A stretch of 64,000 nucleotides of DNA from Cyanosarcina radialis HA8281-LM2 (GTDB taxonomy: Bacteria > Cyanobacteriota > Cyanobacteriia > Cyanobacteriales > CCAP-1448), in NCBI GenBank assembly GCA_019359615.1, contig JAHHHA010000009.1:120103-184102 (forward strand), in the 5' to 3' direction. Position numbers and translations under genes: made by a program. Every line of letters begins with the position of its first letter. Position 1 is the first letter of the stretch. Shown piece after piece: positions 18,735 through 27,025 of this stretch. A model generated the notes under the pieces. The model had not been told where the DNA came from and made no database searches. It saw nothing but the letters and a program-made list of their open reading frames with translations.

Positions 18735-20345
18735 TTGACGATGGCGCGGCTAGTGGCACGCGCTCTGCGATTAAAGCGATCGGCTTTGATTCAAACCGGA
18801 GTCAAAAGTAACGATGCCCAAAGGCAATATCGACTGAGTTATCTAGCACCAGCACTGATCTGGGAAGAACCAGCAATTTTAGTTACAAACCAATCGGTTC
18901 AGCAGCGGCTATTAGAGGTAGAAATTCCGGCCCTGCAAAAGTGGTTGCAGACAGACAAAGTTATTCAAACAGGCGATCGCTGGCCCGATGCGGACTTTCA
19001 AGGATTGCTCCTGACATCCCCATCTTGTTGGTTGGCAGATCGGTTAGCAGGGGATGGACTGTTTCCCCAAGGAATATTGGCGATCGTCGATGGAGCAGAC
19101 GATCTCGAAGCTTGGGCGCGATCGCAGCTAACGGTAAGTATCGATCCCAGCGGTTGGGAAGCATTAATGGCTCAATACCCCAAGCAAAGCGATCGCATTC
19201 GAGATGTCCGCGTCGAGTTAACTAAGGTACTTTTTTCCCATCCTCCCAATCCTTACGATCTGTACCCGGTCGAACCATCAGAACTAGAGAGCTTAAATCA
19301 TCTTTGTGAGGAATTGTTTGACAGGAGAGGGCGAGAGGGCGAAGAGGGCGAGGAATTTTCAACTCCGAATTCCGTTGGCGCAGCCTGTCCGCAGGACATA
19401 TTCCGAATTCCGAACTATTTTCAGGTTTGGTTCGGTCGGCAACCTAACGATCGGTTAATTTGGGCATCGATCGCGCGATCGCAAGGACAATTCTCGATTT
19501 ATTCCAGTCCGGCGGAAGTAGCTAGCACCTTAAGTCGAGTTTGGGAGCAGCAGCCAGTGGTCTTAATCGGCGAAGCTTTAGACGCAGAACCTGAAGCACC
19601 TGTTTATCGGCAACAATTGGGATTAGGGGATTTAACTTACGTCAAATTTTCGAGCGATCGACAAAGCGAACTGATTCAACTTTACGTGCCCGATCGGTTG
19701 CCGATGCCGAATACACCCGAATATCAGAACGCCTTGCTCCAGCAAATCCGCTTGCTCTTTAGTATCTGCCCTGGAACTAATATTAAATCCGGCCCTCACC
19801 CCCAACCCCTCTCCCAAGCTTGGGAGAGGGGAGCCGAAGGCGGGGTGAGGGCAAACTCGGAAGATGCAGACCCGATTTCGGGCGATCGTCCTGTAGTTAT
19901 CATCGTTGGCGATGTACCCCTCAAGGCCCAGGTGGCAGCAATTTTAGCCGCCGAATTGGGTTCGCAAGTCCAAGTAGAAAAAATTACTTCCCAGACTCCT
20001 AGCGTTTTGGTGACTGGTTGGGAATTTTGGCGGCAACACAGCACTGCCTTCCCTGCCCCCAAACTTTTAATTATTGCTACTCTGCCCATCCCCTCTTTAG
20101 AGCATCCCCTAGTGGCTGGGCGAGTAGCTTACTACAAACAACTGCGCCAAGATTGGTTTCGCCTGTACTTGCTGCCATCAGCTTTACGAGAATTGCAACG
20201 AGCGATCGCTCCAGTCAGAGAATCTCAAGGAGTTGTAGCCCTCTTAGATAGCCGCGTCAACTACCGCAGTTACGGCAAGCAGGTACTAGCAGCGCTCGAT
20301 CCTCTAGCACGCATTAATTATCCAGATACCAGTTGGTTTCGCTAG
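18735..20345 (+). CDS. Degenerate DinG-like helicase-related protein with repeat insertions
   Basis: 536 residues from TTG at 18735. The C-terminal third resembles the last domain of DinG/XPD-type helicases (WFRLYLLPSALRELQRAI, GVVALLDSRVNYRSYGKQVL), but no Walker A GKT is visible, so helicase activity is doubtful. The same frame is open and protein-like upstream to 18624 (IEAEVHSTLREFLRFAK, then PQGLVLNWPHHLTMARL), yet that stretch holds no ATG, GTG or TTG before 18735; a rare start such as CTG at 18669 or a lost start codon is possible. Two in-frame repeat insertions add low-complexity stretches, at about 19324-19417 and 19791-19853. Confidence 0.6.
   Translation: MTMARLVARALRLKRSALIQTGVKSNDAQRQYRLSYLAPALIWEEPAILVTNQSVQQRLLEVEIPALQKWLQTDKVIQTGDRWPDADFQGLLLTSPSCWLADRLAGDGLFPQGILAIVDGADDLEAWARSQLTVSIDPSGWEALMAQYPKQSDRIRDVRVELTKVLFSHPPNPYDLYPVEPSELESLNHLCEELFDRRGREGEEGEEFSTPNSVGAACPQDIFRIPNYFQVWFGRQPNDRLIWASIARSQGQFSIYSSPAEVASTLSRVWEQQPVVLIGEALDAEPEAPVYRQQLGLGDLTYVKFSSDRQSELIQLYVPDRLPMPNTPEYQNALLQQIRLLFSICPGTNIKSGPHPQPLSQAWERGAEGGVRANSEDADPISGDRPVVIIVGDVPLKAQVAAILAAELGSQVQVEKITSQTPSVLVTGWEFWRQHSTAFPAPKLLIIATLPIPSLEHPLVAGRVAYYKQLRQDWFRLYLLPSALRELQRAIAPVRESQGVVALLDSRVNYRSYGKQVLAALDPLARINYPDTSWFR
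19324..19417. repeat. In-frame repeat block inside the DinG-like gene
   Basis: A run of gagggcgaagagggcgagg is followed by actccgaattccgttggcgc, cctgtccgcaggac and a second ccgaattccgaac. The same modules occur in spacers (for example 20398-20420 and 48683-48710). Here they are translated in frame as a Glu/Gly-rich stretch followed by STPNSVGAACPQD, interrupting an otherwise ordinary domain. Confidence 0.6.
19791..19853. repeat. In-frame palindromic repeat inside the DinG-like gene
   Basis: A near-complete copy of the ccctcacccccaacccctct / tcccaagcttgggagagggg element is read in frame as GPHPQPLSQAWERGAEGG. A nearly identical copy at 22335 is intergenic. The length is compatible with the frame, so the host gene stays open. 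Confidence 0.75.
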
Positions 20346-20499
20346 AGAAGGAGAGAGGAAGGGGGGAGAGGGGGAAGACAAGGGGACAAGGAGAATTCTT
20401 AACTCCGAACTCCGAACTCTGTTTTGTAATTTTGCGAACAATAATGGCAGTCTTTTCTTTTATAGTGTTACGATCGAGCAAAAACTCAGTACAAGCATT

Positions 20500-20712
20500 A
20501 TGGGTGAAGCTAAACGTCGTAAAGAAGCTCTGGGAGACAAGTACGGGCAAGACCCTTACATCTTACCTTGGCTGCCAATTACTAAATCTCAGTCAGAGCA
20601 GTTTGTTAAATGGACGACTAAGGGAGCCTGGGTCGGCATCGGATTTCTTGTAGTTTTCTGGATAGCGATTCGGTTTATCGGTCCGTCTTTGGGTTGGTGG
20701 CAAGTTAATTAA
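20500..20712 (+). CDS. DUF2839 small membrane protein
   Basis: A 70-residue protein. The N-terminal MGEAKRRKEALGDKYGQD block and the single C-terminal membrane helix (GIGFLVVFWIAIRFIGPSLG) are typical of the cyanobacterial DUF2839 family. Function is unknown. The start is the ATG after tacaagcatt, and it is probably a single-gene unit. Confidence 0.85.
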   Translation: MGEAKRRKEALGDKYGQDPYILPWLPITKSQSEQFVKWTTKGAWVGIGFLVVFWIAIRFIGPSLGWWQVN

Positions 20713-20987
20713 CGATCGAGACGGCCACACCTACCAGAGTTCTCGGCAGGTCAAAATTGCCTGCCACAGGCGATCCCACAAGAAAGTGACCGGGCGATCG
20801 CCCACATTGAGCTAATTCCCAGCTTATTGGTAAGATTAAATATTTCTATCTTTAATTCCACTCATTAACCAAATATATTGCCAGTATTAAAGAGACTCTC
20901 AGTTAGTCAATGGAGGTAAATGCCTAAAACAATTCTTAAAAAAGTATTAAGGTTATATAATTACCGTGTGGTGTTTGGAGGAGCGAC

Positions 20988-21332
20988 GTGTTTAAACGAA
21001 TAGCAGATCGACACCGACGACTAGTTCAAGACTTAGTAATGAACCTGCAAGCCTTGGCGATCGTCCTAGAGCAAAGGGGCTATCTGGCCTCTTGCTATAC
21101 GTGCGGCAACCAAATGAATAGCGCGTCATTTATGGTCAGCTTGGCTGATAACCATTTGATCCGCTTTTTGATCTCCGACTATGGGATTACCTGGACTGAG
21201 ATGCGAGACGATCGCGAATTGATGAAACTAGAAGGTGCTGAGGCGATCGATCAACTGCAAGATCTAGCTAATTTAGTCAAGTACCAAATTAAGCCTTCTG
21301 TAGCTCACCCCTCGGTGCGATCGAGAGCCTAA
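20988..21332 (+). CDS. DUF1815 conserved cyanobacterial protein
   Basis: A 114-residue soluble protein that starts at GTG, supported by the ribosome site ggagg about 7 bases upstream. The segments LVQDLVMNLQALAIVLEQRG, YLASCYTCGNQMNSASFMVS and FLISDYGITWTEMRDDRELM match the strongly conserved DUF1815 family as I remember it. A CYTC cysteine pair could bind metal or form a disulfide, but the function is unknown. The 275 bases upstream hold no other gene. Confidence 0.85.
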   Translation: MFKRIADRHRRLVQDLVMNLQALAIVLEQRGYLASCYTCGNQMNSASFMVSLADNHLIRFLISDYGITWTEMRDDRELMKLEGAEAIDQLQDLANLVKYQIKPSVAHPSVRSRA

Positions 21333-21430
21333 AATACCTGGCCGTGGTGCTTTGACACCCCCAACAACTACCTGAGAATGTTAACCTGAAGTTAGAGAAT
21401 CATTATCGACTAATTTCAGGGCGCTTGCGC

Positions 21431-22324
21431 ATGCAACCGTTAAGGGCATCATTAGATTCAGGGTGGCAGCATCAGTTTGTTGACACCAACCACATCCGCT
21501 TACATTGCGTTACTCAAGGGCAAGGAGAACTAGTATTGCTCTTGCACGGCTTTCCAGAGTTTTGGTATTCTTGGCGGCATCAAATTCCCCATCTGGCTCG
21601 ATACTTTAAAGTAGCAGTTCCAGACTTGCGAGGTTATAACTATTCGGATAAACCGAAAAGCGGCTACGATCTCGATACTTTGAGTGCCGATATTCGCGGT
21701 TTAATTGAAAGCTTGGGATATGCCAAAGCCTATATCGCTGGTCACGACTGGGGTGGAACGATCGCTTGGCATCTAGCGCAGCAGTTTCCTCAAGTAGTCG
21801 ATCGCTTGGCAGTGTTAAACGCTCCTCATCCGCAAAGATTTTTACAAGAACTAGGTAGTAACTTCGATCAACTGCGCCGCAGTTGGTACGTGTTGGCGTT
21901 TCAAATTCCGAATTTGCCAGAGTGGTCGATCCAGCACAATTTAAAGAATTTTGTCCAAGAGGTCTTTCGCGGACAAGCCGTTCGCAAAGGAGCGTTTACG
22001 GCTGAAGATAACGAAATTTACCGGGAAGCCTTAGAAAGGCCTGGCGTTCTAGCATCCGCGATTAACTATTATCGGCAGCTACTGGCCCCTACTAATTGGT
22101 GGCACGCTTGGGGCAAACAACCCGCACCTGTAACCGTTCCTACTTTGGTGATGTGGAGCGAAGAAGATGCCTTCTTGAGTAAAAAACTCATAGAAGGCAT
22201 GGAACGCTTAATTACTGCTCCTTTCAAATTGCAATTAGTCCCAGAGTGCGGTCACTGGATTCAACAAGAAGCCCCTCAAACTGTCAATCGAGAGTTGCTG
22301 AATTTCTTCCGATTCTCGAAGTGA
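21431..22324 (+). CDS. Alpha/beta hydrolase, epoxide hydrolase-like
   Basis: About 297 residues from ATG 21431. It shows the epoxide hydrolase/haloalkane dehalogenase pattern: oxyanion motif HGFPEFWYSW, VPDLRGYNYSDKP, and the nucleophile elbow GHDWGGTIAW with Asp rather than Ser. A cap domain (about 140-215) follows, and the general base is His in PECGHWIQQEAP. Such enzymes open epoxides or dehalogenate through an Asp ester intermediate; the substrate cannot be told from sequence. There is no signal peptide. It lies next to a palindromic repeat that may serve as its terminator. Confidence 0.85.
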   Translation: MQPLRASLDSGWQHQFVDTNHIRLHCVTQGQGELVLLLHGFPEFWYSWRHQIPHLARYFKVAVPDLRGYNYSDKPKSGYDLDTLSADIRGLIESLGYAKAYIAGHDWGGTIAWHLAQQFPQVVDRLAVLNAPHPQRFLQELGSNFDQLRRSWYVLAFQIPNLPEWSIQHNLKNFVQEVFRGQAVRKGAFTAEDNEIYREALERPGVLASAINYYRQLLAPTNWWHAWGKQPAPVTVPTLVMWSEEDAFLSKKLIEGMERLITAPFKLQLVPECGHWIQQEAPQTVNRELLNFFRFSK

Positions 22325-22334
22325 TATCGAATCC

Positions 22335-22398
22335 AGCCCTCACCCCCAACCCCTCTCCCAAGCTTGGGAGAGGGGAGCCGGAGGCTCATTTGAGGGCA
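22335..22398. repeat. Dispersed palindromic repeat after the hydrolase gene
   Basis: An intergenic copy of ccctcacccccaacccctct / tcccaagcttgggagagggg, followed by agccggaggctcatttgagg. It is nearly identical to the in-frame copy at 19791 and begins 11 bases after the hydrolase stop, so it may double as a terminator. Confidence 0.75.
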
Positions 22399-22489
22399 AA
22401 GTAGAAAGTAGGTTTTGGTAATCGGATTTGATATGAGAGAGCAAAGAGGGCGGAGAAATTTCAACTCAACGCTCAACACTCCACACTTC

Positions 22490-24208
22490 TTAAACTCCCG
22501 GACTCGTGACCTCCTGAGCTTCGGAATTCCTCACGGTATTTGAGTCGGTACTCTTGACGAGGAAGGGCGAACAAATGGCTTTGACGCGGCCGGTAGCAAG
22601 GAGAGCGCGGTACATAAAGGCTGCGGCTTCAGCGCGGCTGACATTGCGGTTAGGATTCAATTTACCGACATCGGGATAGTTGACCACCAACTGTTTTTCG
22701 GTGGCAGCAGCAACAGCTTTACTGACTGAGGACGGAATTTGCTCGCGATCGACATACACCGCTAGCAATTTACCATCCTTAGAACCCAACTTCAAACCAT
22801 TGACCAAAGCCACGATTACTCCCACTCTAGTAACCGTTTGATTGGGTCGGAATTGCTTTTTCGGAAAGGACGAAAGAAATCCGCTTTGAGAAACCCGCTG
22901 AATTGACTGGTAAGCCCAGAATTTACTATTTACATCCGAAAAACTCACTGCTGCCTGTTTGGGAGTTGGAGCAAAGGCTTTATCGATCATCGCTGCTAGT
23001 TGGGCGCGGTTCATCGTTTCGTTAGGACGAAAAGTGCCATCGCCAGAACCTGCCAGCAGATTTTGCGAGGCTAAGGCTTCGATGTAGGGTTGCGCCCAGT
23101 GATTTTGGATATCTGAAAAAGCCGGAGAGGTTGGCGCTCCTTCAAAACTCAAACGGCCGAATACACATTGTTGCTGCTGTTGTAAATTATTACCAAAAGC
23201 CAGAAAAGTTTGGTTAGTAGTCGAGTTGTTGATGTCATAGCGACCGTTGCTGCGGATTTCGTTTTGCCCCGGATTACTTTGACTGCCTAAGTCGGGTTGG
23301 GCGTTTTTAATCGCGACAATGCCATCTCTTTGGTTGTTTTCGATCGCATTATTGCGGATTAATGGGGCGCTACCACCAGACAAGACGATGCCATCAATAT
23401 TTTGGGCGATGCGGTTTTGAGCGATTACTGGGGCCCCTACTTCGCTGACGGCGATTCCAAACCCAGTATTCTCGAAGACGTTATTAGTAATTTGTCCCCT
23501 GGCGCGGCGACCGACAGTAATGCCATTGCCTTTATTTTTGATAAAGGCGTTATTTTCAACCGTGGGATTTGCCCTGCCAGTAATAAAAATTCCCTCGCGA
23601 CTGTTGTTAACAAAGGTGTTGCTCCTAACTATGGGCGAGCCGAACTCTACCCATAAACCAGTTCCCCGAATCTTAGTGTTGACGATTGTTACCCCTGCAA
23701 TAGTGCTACCGTCAGAGGCTACCACGCCCACGTTTTGCCTACCTTCGGCTTGACTGAGGTAGCTCTCGCCACCCACAATGCCCACATTCAGCCCTTGGTT
23801 GCTTTCTTCACCTTTTAAAGTCACGCCTTTAGGAACGATTAAGGGAAATACTTCCCCCGTTTCTGTCGTATACAAATCTGGAGATAGTTGGACTACGGTT
23901 CCGGGTTTGGCTTGTTTGAGAGCGTAAGTAATAGTGCGAAATGGAGCCGCTTGGCTAGTACCTGCCTGCGGACTGTCTGCCCCCACATCTGGGTTGACGT
24001 AAAGAATTGAATTACTGGTAGTCGTTTGAGCGGTAGTTGGCGGCGAAACTGACTGAGCCAATACGATTGGCGTTGCTCCTCCAGAACTGACGAGCAAAGT
24101 GGCGGCCAAAACGGTTGGCAGCGAGACAAATCCAGGGCAGTTTTTAGTAGAACGAACGATCGCAGGGAATAAAGCTTGAAGGCGTGTCATAGGTTTGAGG
24201 CTGGTCAT
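22490..24208 (-). CDS. DUF1565/beta-helix protein with SLH domains
   Basis: A secreted protein of 572 residues. The N-terminus has a signal-like segment (VLAATLLVSSGGATPIVLAQ). DUF1565 follows with DVGADSPQAGTSQAAPFRTI, then right-handed parallel beta-helix repeats (GIFITGRANPTVENNAFIKN, GNGITVGRRARGQITNNVFE). The last 200 residues hold three SLH-type units (FSDIQNHWAQPYIEALASQN, FRPNETMNRAQLAAMIDKAF, and a final PNRNVSRAEAAAFMYRAL). SLH domains bind secondary cell-wall polymer or peptidoglycan, so it should sit on the cell surface or outer membrane. Beta-helix domains often bind or cut polysaccharide, but no catalytic residues are evident. Confidence 0.88.
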   Translation of the reverse strand: MTSLKPMTRLQALFPAIVRSTKNCPGFVSLPTVLAATLLVSSGGATPIVLAQSVSPPTTAQTTTSNSILYVNPDVGADSPQAGTSQAAPFRTITYALKQAKPGTVVQLSPDLYTTETGEVFPLIVPKGVTLKGEESNQGLNVGIVGGESYLSQAEGRQNVGVVASDGSTIAGVTIVNTKIRGTGLWVEFGSPIVRSNTFVNNSREGIFITGRANPTVENNAFIKNKGNGITVGRRARGQITNNVFENTGFGIAVSEVGAPVIAQNRIAQNIDGIVLSGGSAPLIRNNAIENNQRDGIVAIKNAQPDLGSQSNPGQNEIRSNGRYDINNSTTNQTFLAFGNNLQQQQQCVFGRLSFEGAPTSPAFSDIQNHWAQPYIEALASQNLLAGSGDGTFRPNETMNRAQLAAMIDKAFAPTPKQAAVSFSDVNSKFWAYQSIQRVSQSGFLSSFPKKQFRPNQTVTRVGVIVALVNGLKLGSKDGKLLAVYVDREQIPSSVSKAVAAATEKQLVVNYPDVGKLNPNRNVSRAEAAAFMYRALLATGRVKAICSPFLVKSTDSNTVRNSEAQEVTSPGV

Positions 24209-24604
24209 AGTATCGAGCTAGAGCGAGAATCAAATGTAACAGGTTGACTAGATAAAAACTCTGCTTTTAGGACATAAAAACCCACGTCCCTAGTAGGTAA
24301 TTTTTTAACTAGGGAATATTGTTCGATCTAAGCGCAGAGAATGGTTGCGATTTTACCGCATTTGAGGCAATTCGATCGCGCTGTTAAAAAAAATAAAGAA
24401 GATATTTTTTGCAGCTAGTTAAGAGTAAATACCTACTCCCTAGCAAGCAGCGTGTCGTTGCCCACATCAACTAATTACTAGCCAAACCAAAATTTAGTAA
24501 TCTTTCCCTAAGATGGCTAGGGCAAATATCTAAATCTCTTCAGGTTTTCGCAGCAGTTAGATTAGTTGACTGGTGAATTATCTTCAGAGTTCCCTACTAC
24601 TTAT
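24209..24604. other. Spacer upstream of the SLH gene
   Basis: No gene is visible. An 8-bp inverted pair tccctagt (24287) and actaggga (24308) encloses a T-rich loop, possibly a leader hairpin or regulatory site for the minus-strand SLH gene. The remainder is A/T-rich without recognisable signals. Confidence 0.4.
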
Positions 24605-26056
24605 TTATTGGGAGCGAATTTCGTCTAATTTGGCGCGGACTGCCTGGATATCTTGCCACATTAACCATTTCGGACTGCCGCGATCGCGCGATGGGTTACG
24701 CAACAGATAAGCTGGATGTAAAATCGGCATACACAACCGCCCTTCCCACTCGATCCAAGTGCCGCGAATTTTAGTAATTCCCCGTTTATCTCCCGTCAAA
24801 CCTTTCACCGCTGTCGCCCCAGTTAGCAAAATAATTTTAGGGTCTACTAGGCGAATTTGTTCTAGTAGATAAGGTCTGCAAGCCTCGATTTCTTCTGTTG
24901 TGGGAACGCGATTTCCAGGGGGACGGCAATTATGTACGACCCCACCAGGCGTAACGAAATTGGCTGTATCCTCAACATCAATGCAATAAACTGGATAAGA
25001 ATCTGGCTTAGCTGGTAATAGTTTTTTATTAACAGGTTGCCAGTCAGTAGCTATAGGTTCTTCTCGATCGCCTTTGAGGTAAAAATTACTTTCAGCAATT
25101 CGTTGCCAAACAGCTTCACCTTCTGTTTCTCCGAAGCCGAAAATAGTTTTTTTATCTGCTACTTTAAGCGCTTTATCATTAGCATTCGCCAGTTCTTCTA
25201 AAGATAAAACTCGATCGATAAAGGTAGAAGACAAAAGAATTCTTCCTGCCTCTTTCCTTCTGCCCTCTGCCTGGTTGGTGAGCCTTTCGACAAGCTCAAG
25301 GTAAGACTTGCCGAACCACTGCCTTCTGCCTTCTGTATCTAATAAAGTACCAAATAATCTTTGCCAACCTGTGGAACCGCTAGCAGGCATTCCTGTAGCT
25401 ACAAGGTCGCGATCGCCTAATTGGGCTACAGTAATCCAACCTCTAGCAGTGAGAATTGGATGGTCTTCGGTAGCAATGTAACCTTCTGTGTCGATAGAGC
25501 GATCGCTTTTAAAGTTAACTTGGTAAAGTGCTCTTCCTGCCAATCTAGATTTATACCAATTTGTGACTTTTTTCCAAACTAAATTACCGCGATCGTCTGC
25601 ACTTAAAACTTCTCCCGACCACTGGCGATCGACTATCGAACTCAGCCGTTTGTAGCCAGATTTAGTCAAAACTTTAGTGTTGCCATCGCAGCATTTAACT
25701 ACGTTGCCGATATATACATCTTCCTCAGTAGTTAAATTCACAGATGCCAGAATTTTTTCTAGCAACTTTCCGGCTTGACCGACAAATGGCAGTCCAGTTT
25801 TATCTTCATTTTCCCCCGGACCTTCGCCAATAATCATAATCGGTGCTTGCAAATTGCCGCGCCCGACTACAGCATGAGTTCTAGTGTTTCCCAGTTCGCA
25901 GCGATAGCACCGCCCGCAATCTCGATCTAATGGCTCCATCGTCTGATACGTGCCAGGAGGAATGGGAATTTTGGCATCTGTGGGAATCAAATCGGGGTTC
26001 GGGCGATCGACTGCTGGAGAGCCAAATAGGTCGAGTTGTTCTTGTTCGTTAGACAT
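24605..26056 (-). CDS. Family 4-type uracil-DNA glycosylase containing an intein
   Basis: 483 residues in total; about 228 remain after removal of the predicted intein (residues 122-376). The enzyme part has the Fe-S cysteines Cys50 and Cys53 (GRCYRCELGNTRT), the active-site block MIIGEGPGENEDKTGLPFVG, the NVVK segment, then Cys377 (CRPPGNRVPTTEEIEACRPY, with the next cysteine at 393) and the late motif PILHPAYLLRNP. It removes uracil from DNA as the first step of base excision repair. The gene would be inactive unless the intein is spliced out, since the intein divides the third cluster cysteine from the preceding lysine. Confidence 0.9.
   Translation of the reverse strand: MSNEQEQLDLFGSPAVDRPNPDLIPTDAKIPIPPGTYQTMEPLDRDCGRCYRCELGNTRTHAVVGRGNLQAPIMIIGEGPGENEDKTGLPFVGQAGKLLEKILASVNLTTEEDVYIGNVVKCCDGNTKVLTKSGYKRLSSIVDRQWSGEVLSADDRGNLVWKKVTNWYKSRLAGRALYQVNFKSDRSIDTEGYIATEDHPILTARGWITVAQLGDRDLVATGMPASGSTGWQRLFGTLLDTEGRRQWFGKSYLELVERLTNQAEGRRKEAGRILLSSTFIDRVLSLEELANANDKALKVADKKTIFGFGETEGEAVWQRIAESNFYLKGDREEPIATDWQPVNKKLLPAKPDSYPVYCIDVEDTANFVTPGGVVHNCRPPGNRVPTTEEIEACRPYLLEQIRLVDPKIILLTGATAVKGLTGDKRGITKIRGTWIEWEGRLCMPILHPAYLLRNPSRDRGSPKWLMWQDIQAVRAKLDEIRSQ
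24929..25693 (-). other. Intein (255 residues) inside uracil-DNA glycosylase
   Basis: The N-terminal splice block is CCDGNTKVLTKSGYKRLSSI with Cys1 as nucleophile. Block B is GYIATEDHPILTARGWITV with the TxxH histidine. The C-terminal block is VYCIDVEDTANFVTPGGVVHN, ending in His-Asn and followed by Cys as +1 residue. Ligation would give NVVK-CRPPGNR, the expected enzyme sequence. The middle part is about 100 residues, too short and without a clear LAGLIDADG pair, so this looks like a mini-intein or one with an eroded endonuclease. A dispersed repeat (about 25235-25335) lies in this middle part. Confidence 0.9.
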
Positions 26057-26057
26057 A

Positions 26058-26138
26058 GAGGGGGGATGGGGGGATGGGGAGATGGGGGGATGGGGAAATG
26101 GGGAGGCAGGGGAGGCAGGGGAAGCAGGGGAAGCAGGA
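26058..26138. repeat. Short tandem repeats upstream of the glycosylase gene
   Basis: A tandem gggggatggggagat type array passes into a 9-base array ggggaggca/ggggaagca. It lies between divergent genes. The same 9-base unit is translated at the end of the phosphoribosyltransferase gene (26966-27010). Confidence 0.8.
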
Positions 26139-26299
26139 GAGAATTTTTAACTCAACACTCAACACTCCACACTTCCATAGCTTCTGAACTCCTTCCCCAA
26201 ATAACGCTCTCAATAAAGTTTAATAATATTTAGCTAATTTTCATCGGCCAAAATCGTTCATGATAAAGACTAAGGGTGCCAGAAATCTGGAGGAACGCC

Positions 26300-27025
26300 A
26301 TGTCATGGAAGCCGCTGTTTAGCGATCGCACCCAGGCTGGGGAACAACTGGCCCAGTTCGTTGCGGGCGAACTAGAACACCTTAAGGCAATTGGTATTTC
26401 TGTCCGACCGATGGTTTATGCTCTGCCTAGAGGTGGAATCCCTGTGGCGGTTCCCGTTGCCCGTCAATTAGGTTGCCCTTTAGAGATTGTAGTCGCCAAG
26501 AAAATTACTCGACCAGAAAATCCCGAACTGGCGATCGGTGCTGTCACCGCTGACGGGCAAATTGTTTGGTCTGGATCGCAGCTATGGCGGAAAGAGCGCA
26601 CTGAAGTGTATCAAGAAGCCTTACGTCAAGCCCAGCTAAAAGCTCAAGCTCAACAGGCAGAATTTGCTTCTAGCTGCCCTCAAGTTAACCCTGAAGGAGC
26701 GATCGCTATTTTAGTAGATGATGGCATTGCTACGGGCATGACCATGGCAGCAGCGGCATATTCCTTGAAAGCGCGACAACCAGCCCAAGTATGGATTGCC
26801 ACCCCAGTAGCCCCAAAGGAATCGATCGAGTGGTTGCAACAATGGGGCGATCGCATTATCGTTCTCTCTACGCCTTCTCCGTTTCTGAGCGTCAGCCGCT
26901 TTTATGCAGAATTTCCTCAAGTTGAAACTGATGCTGTCTTAGCTTACTTGCAGCAATATAACGTTGGAGGGGAAGCAGGGGAAGCAGGGGAAGCAGGGGA
27001 GGCAGGGGAGCAAGAGAAGCTATGA
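26300..27025 (+). CDS. Phosphoribosyltransferase family protein with repeat-encoded tail
   Basis: About 241 residues from ATG 26300, preferred because ctggaggaac gives a good ribosome site; an upstream GTG at 26276 is less likely. It is a type I PRTase: VYALPRGGIPVAVPVARQLG at the N-terminal loop, an AKKITRPENPELAIGAV segment, and the PRPP-binding motif AILVDDGIATGMTMAAA. The substrate is unknown; such predicted PRTases are common in cyanobacteria. The last residues are GGEAGEAGEAGEAGE, encoded by a 9-base tandem repeat, so the native C-terminus has been extended. The stop overlaps the start of the GH31 gene (ATGA at 27022). Confidence 0.85.
   Translation: MSWKPLFSDRTQAGEQLAQFVAGELEHLKAIGISVRPMVYALPRGGIPVAVPVARQLGCPLEIVVAKKITRPENPELAIGAVTADGQIVWSGSQLWRKERTEVYQEALRQAQLKAQAQQAEFASSCPQVNPEGAIAILVDDGIATGMTMAAAAYSLKARQPAQVWIATPVAPKESIEWLQQWGDRIIVLSTPSPFLSVSRFYAEFPQVETDAVLAYLQQYNVGGEAGEAGEAGEAGEQEKL
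26966..27010. repeat. Coding 9-base tandem repeat (ggggaagca)
   Basis: About four to five units of ggggaagca/ggggaggca are read as GEAGEAGEA at the 3' end of the phosphoribosyltransferase gene, just before the GH31 start. The unit is shared with the intergenic array at 26058-26138. Confidence 0.8.
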
